From positions 1 through 58,337 of IMG/VR virus record IMGVR_UViG_3300033981_001507: DNA of 58,337 nucleotides; one strand, 5' to 3'. A program made the position numbers and the translations under genes. The notes under the pieces are model-generated. The model did not search any database and had not been told where the DNA came from. It saw only the letters and a list, made by a program, of their open reading frames with translations. Source of the DNA: a virus. This document shows, piece by piece, positions 55,939-58,337 of this stretch. Every line of letters starts with the position of its first letter. Position 1 is the first letter of the stretch.

Positions 55939-55965
55939 CGTCCTGGTCATGACGTTAAACTGACC
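55939..55965 (+). promoter_or_regulatory. H-type pseudoknot leader element, copy 6
   Basis: Stem 1 CGTC/GACG; CT; GGTCA; T; TTAAAC; TGACC, a perfect 5-bp partner. Ends 22 bases before the ATG at 55988. Confidence 0.85.
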
Positions 55966-55987
55966 GGCTCTTTAACCACACCATCCA

Positions 55988-56107
55988 ATGTTCGACTTCA
56001 TTCTTTCAAGCATTACTTCTGTTGTCCGTGATCTTCTTTGGACAGCAGCCGCAGCGCTGCTGGCCTACGCACTCAATAAACTTCAATCACACTTTCAAAA
56101 CGGCTGA
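55988..56107 (+). CDS. 39-aa membrane protein common in cyanophages
   Basis: The product is MFDFILSSITSVVRDLLWTA followed by AAALLAYALNKLQ and a polar tail. The VVRDLLWTAAAALLAYxLNK pattern is one I recognise from short proteins in cyanophage genomes. One membrane helix; a holin-like or membrane-regulatory role is speculative. Preceded by pseudoknot copy 6. Confidence 0.65.
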   Translation: MFDFILSSITSVVRDLLWTAAAALLAYALNKLQSHFQNG

Positions 56108-56155
56108 TGGTTATTGCCTGATTAGCTGTAACACCATTCCAACACAAATCAAGTC

Positions 56156-56875
56156 ATGGCTCAAATCACTCACACTAAGCTCAAAGAGTTGAATGTCATC
56201 CAGCTATACGAGCACTATGGTGCCCTGGAACGCTCTCTTCCTCTCCTCACTCCTGAGTCCCAAGACCTGGCGCGAGCAGAGCTGGAAGCTTGTATTACCT
56301 TACGGTCTGAAAAGATTGATCGTATCTACTACGCCATGGCAGCCCATGAGGATGCTGTTGAGCGGATCAAAAAAGAAAAGGGTCTTATCCTAAAGGCCCA
56401 AAAGCATCACGAGTCCCAAGTCGATAGCCTCAAGCACCTGCTCAATTATTTGAAGCGGGTGCTACCGGTTGATGCCAATAAAATTACTGGCCGCAACTAT
56501 CAGTTCACTCTTGTTAAAAAGAAAGACTTAACTGTTGAAATCAAGTCGGATCCGGAGTTTTGGTCTTCTGAAGAACGACAGCACTTTTGTGTTGAAGAAG
56601 AAGTCACCACAACCAAGCGAACTGTGTTACGTTCAATGTCAGGAGAAATCCTTTCTGAAAGGATTGAACCTTCCAATAAAACAAACGTTCTCCCAAACCT
56701 TGATGCAATCCGCAGTGCCCACCAAGCTGGTCAGCTACTCCCCCAAGGAGTCAAGGTCTTTCAAGAATATTCCATCCGCTCCTCTCGAATCTATGGAAAG
56801 TCCTCAGTGGATCTGGCGTCATCCGAGTATCCAAGAGACCTTCTTCCTGAAGATCGATGCGCCGACGAATGCTGA
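56156..56875 (+). CDS. Siphovirus Gp157-like protein
   Basis: The product has 239 residues. The coiled N-terminal half (EDAVERIKKEKGLILKAQKH, then VDSLKHLLNYLKRVL) and the beta segment NYQFTLVKKKDLTVEIKSD fit the siphovirus Gp157 family, implicated in phage resistance in streptococci, in phages often next to recombination and ssDNA-binding genes. The C-terminal part is extended. It overlaps the next gene by 83 bases. Confidence 0.7.
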   Translation: MAQITHTKLKELNVIQLYEHYGALERSLPLLTPESQDLARAELEACITLRSEKIDRIYYAMAAHEDAVERIKKEKGLILKAQKHHESQVDSLKHLLNYLKRVLPVDANKITGRNYQFTLVKKKDLTVEIKSDPEFWSSEERQHFCVEEEVTTTKRTVLRSMSGEILSERIEPSNKTNVLPNLDAIRSAHQAGQLLPQGVKVFQEYSIRSSRIYGKSSVDLASSEYPRDLLPEDRCADEC

Positions 56876-57113
56876 AGAAGCTTCCATCAAGATGAATTGT
56901 CATCAGCATGCCATCAAAGACTTTGATCTCCAGCTGGAGATGAATGACCTTGAGATGAACATGCTCAAAGATGGCAGTGGTGATGTCCTTCCATACAATG
57001 AAAATCGTATGGATGAACTAGAGCAGAAGAAGCTCAAGCTGTTACTTGGCAAACGGTTTCACCAAAATGCAACCCATGCTTATTGGTATTATTTAGAACG
57101 GGCTACTAAATAA
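56793..57113 (+). CDS. Hypothetical protein overlapping Gp157-like gene
   Basis: The product has 106 residues from the ATG at 56793 (MESPQWIWRHPSIQETFFLK, then a charged helix ending EQKKLKLLLGKRFHQN). Protein-like composition starts at this ATG; the frame upstream is a shadow of the Gp157-like gene. Function unknown. Confidence 0.6.
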   Translation: MESPQWIWRHPSIQETFFLKIDAPTNAEEASIKMNCHQHAIKDFDLQLEMNDLEMNMLKDGSGDVLPYNENRMDELEQKKLKLLLGKRFHQNATHAYWYYLERATK

Positions 57114-57149
57114 AAGCCTATACAATAAAGGTAACAACACAGGAGTGCT

Positions 57150-57410
57150 ATGGCTGATGAGAACCTGACCAGATTAATGGCTGGGTTCACCAGCGATGGC
57201 ACTCCTCTTCCTGCAATTATTGGCTCCAAGCTTGAATGGGGCGTCACTGTTTTAACTGCAGGCATGCTGGCTAATGAGCAACTGGCTGCCAGTATGGATG
57301 CAGAGGAAATGGTTGATGCTGCCATCAATTACTATAACTTGATTCAAGAACGGCTTGGTTACTACCAGCAACACCAAGCACATTCACTTGAAAGGTTATT
57401 GGGCAACTGA
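57150..57410 (+). CDS. Small hypothetical protein before the fibre gene
   Basis: The product has 86 residues with AGGAG six bases before the ATG, unlike most rightward genes. Helical, acidic and Ala/Leu-rich (MADENLTRLMAGFTSDGTPL, ending SLERLLGN). It precedes the tail-fibre gene by 35 bases. Role unknown. Confidence 0.65.
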   Translation: MADENLTRLMAGFTSDGTPLPAIIGSKLEWGVTVLTAGMLANEQLAASMDAEEMVDAAINYYNLIQERLGYYQQHQAHSLERLLGN

Positions 57411-57420
57411 CATTAAAATG

Positions 57421-57442
57421 AAAGAACTGGAAACCGTTCTTT
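57421..57442 (+). terminator. Hairpin before the right-hand fibre gene
   Basis: AAAGAAC and GTTCTTT pair in a 7-bp stem, the 3' arm ending in T-rich TTCTTT. It may be a weak terminator or a leader hairpin; it ends three bases before the fibre ATG. Confidence 0.5.
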
Positions 57443-57445
57443 AAG

Positions 57446-58337
57446 ATGTCGCAGACAAAAGCCCAGCTAATCGATAATTTAGTTCAGGCACTTTCTTTTA
57501 CTGGAACAAGTAGTGCACCTGCAAATGGTGTGTACCTGTCTGCGACAAATCAACTGTCGTTTGCAACTAATACAACTGAACGCTTACGGATTGATTCCGC
57601 TGGTCAATTAGAAGCTGTTTCATTAGGTAGTGCTTCCGCCCCAACCTACAGCTGGACCACAGACCCAGACACTGGAGTGTACTCACCAGGGGCAAACCAA
57701 GTAGCCATCTCAACTAATGGCACTCCGCGGTTGTTTGTTGATGCGAGTGGGAATGTTGGTATCAATAAAGTTGCACTATCTCAAGCTTTTCACGTTCTAA
57801 GCGCTTCAGGCGGCACCACTGCTCGGTTTGAAAATAGCTCTACCGGTAATTTTATTGATTTCTTTGAGACCGGTGGTGGCACTCGCATGGGCTACATCGG
57901 TCACGTAACTTCAACCGGAATGTTCGTGCATAATGATAAAAACGGTCCAATCGTATTCGATACTAACAACACCGAGCGCATGCGCCTGGACTCCAGTGGC
58001 GGCTTCCAGTTCAAGGGCGCAGGCACGGCAGGCGTAACGCAAGCCGTCAGCTTCAATGGCAGCGCACCTGTTAATAGTCTTGTTATTGACTCCAGTGGTA
58101 ACGTTTCCTCTAATACCAATACATTTTTTATTGATCGTGCTAATAGCCGAGTAGGTCTGGGGACTAGTAGCCCTAGCTGGCTTTTACAAGTCGCTGGCAA
58201 TGCAGCAGTCATTCAAGAAAACTCTTTCCTTGGGGTGGATGCCACCACCAGTCCACGATTAGGCATCGTTAAAAAATCTGGAGCATCTCCTGTATTTGCT
58301 GCTGGTAGTGCAACTGCAATTACGTTTTCACATTCTT
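57446..58337 (+). CDS. Tail fibre protein, N-terminal part (runs off window)
   Basis: Open from the ATG at 57446 to the right edge, at least 297 residues, C-terminus missing. It starts MSQTKAQLIDNLVQALSFTG, an N-terminal domain different from the left-hand fibre, then carries the same ERLRIDSAGQ / ISTNGTPRLFVDASGNVGI modules. Long DNA blocks, for example 22 and 16 identical bases two mismatches apart at 57701-57740, match the left fibre in inverted orientation. Receptor-binding or side-fibre role. Confidence 0.8.
   Translation, partial: MSQTKAQLIDNLVQALSFTGTSSAPANGVYLSATNQLSFATNTTERLRIDSAGQLEAVSLGSASAPTYSWTTDPDTGVYSPGANQVAISTNGTPRLFVDASGNVGINKVALSQAFHVLSASGGTTARFENSSTGNFIDFFETGGGTRMGYIGHVTSTGMFVHNDKNGPIVFDTNNTERMRLDSSGGFQFKGAGTAGVTQAVSFNGSAPVNSLVIDSSGNVSSNTNTFFIDRANSRVGLGTSSPSWLLQVAGNAAVIQENSFLGVDATTSPRLGIVKKSGASPVFAAGSATAITFSHS

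Noticed and set aside
42636-55965. Idea that the pseudoknot copies are pistol-type ribozymes
   Set aside because: The topology (hairpin loop pairing downstream) is similar, but the elements are shorter, lack the third stem and the known cleavage-site bases.
42636-55965. Idea that the repeated motif is a phage RNA-polymerase promoter
   Set aside because: Stem 1 and stem 2 change together while keeping pairing, which a double-stranded promoter would not require; no phage RNA polymerase gene is seen in the window.
1-58337. CRISPR arrays, insertion sequences or transposase genes
   Set aside because: No regularly spaced short repeats and no transposase motifs were seen; the only tandem repeat is the 200-bp gene duplication.

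Overview
This window is a large piece of a tailed double-stranded DNA phage that very probably infects a cyanobacterium. The cyanobacterial link comes from an NblA-like phycobilisome-degradation gene, several small protein families typical of cyanophages, a DUF5895 protein and a DUF4278 protein. The virion genes (a single-Walker-site TerL, a very long portal, an N4-gp56-like capsid protein, and a block of Gly/Ala-rich 'ejection-like' proteins) and the T7-type DNA polymerase A suggest a podovirus-like phage. No tape measure, sheath or helicase/primase was recognised, so the genome is incomplete here. Both window ends lie inside tail-fibre genes.

Layout. 1-4.1 kb: leftward tail fibres and a small membrane protein. 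4.1-7.6 kb: a rightward island with an HTH protein, a degenerate Dam-like protein, dCTP deaminase and DUF3310. 7.6-12.5 kb: leftward nblA, GH24 lysozyme, a large 850-aa virion protein and an HNH nuclease. 12.6-13.2 kb: an excisionase-like HTH gene facing a truncated tyrosine-recombinase-like gene. 13.3-37.0 kb: the long leftward late region, read from 37.0 kb downwards. It runs through ejection-like proteins, tandem 59-aa paralogues, small terminase candidate, TerL, small basic proteins, portal, scaffold, major capsid protein interrupted by a group I intron, HhH protein, M23-like and GH104-like lysins and further virion proteins. 37.1-57.4 kb: rightward genes, mostly short, with SSB-like proteins, a tRNA, ThyX, a Gp88-like protein, DNA polymerase, SSB, DUF5895, SWIM-type and Gp157-like proteins. 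57.4 kb to the end: a second tail fibre.

Regulation. Late genes often carry GGAG-type ribosome-binding sites and are punctuated by leftward terminators. Most rightward genes lack a Shine-Dalgarno sequence and have A/C-rich leaders, often CACACCACACC next to the ATG. Two repeated leader RNA elements were found by eye. Six copies of a small H-type pseudoknot with covarying stems (42636, 43149, 47701, 51588, 52501, 55939) lie 20-34 nt before a start codon. Four copies of a nested-stem element with constant GTAAGT (37773, 40252, 41205, 45130) lie 26-30 nt before a start codon or directly before the tRNA. I recognise neither as a known family. They are the strongest candidates here for an undescribed regulatory system.

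Nucleotide metabolism fits together: dCTP deaminase (dCTP to dUTP) and ThyX (dUMP to dTMP) would feed the phage polymerase, while NblA and the lysins act on the host. Selfish elements are common: an HNH gene inside the capsid intron, two other HNH genes and one GIY-YIG gene.
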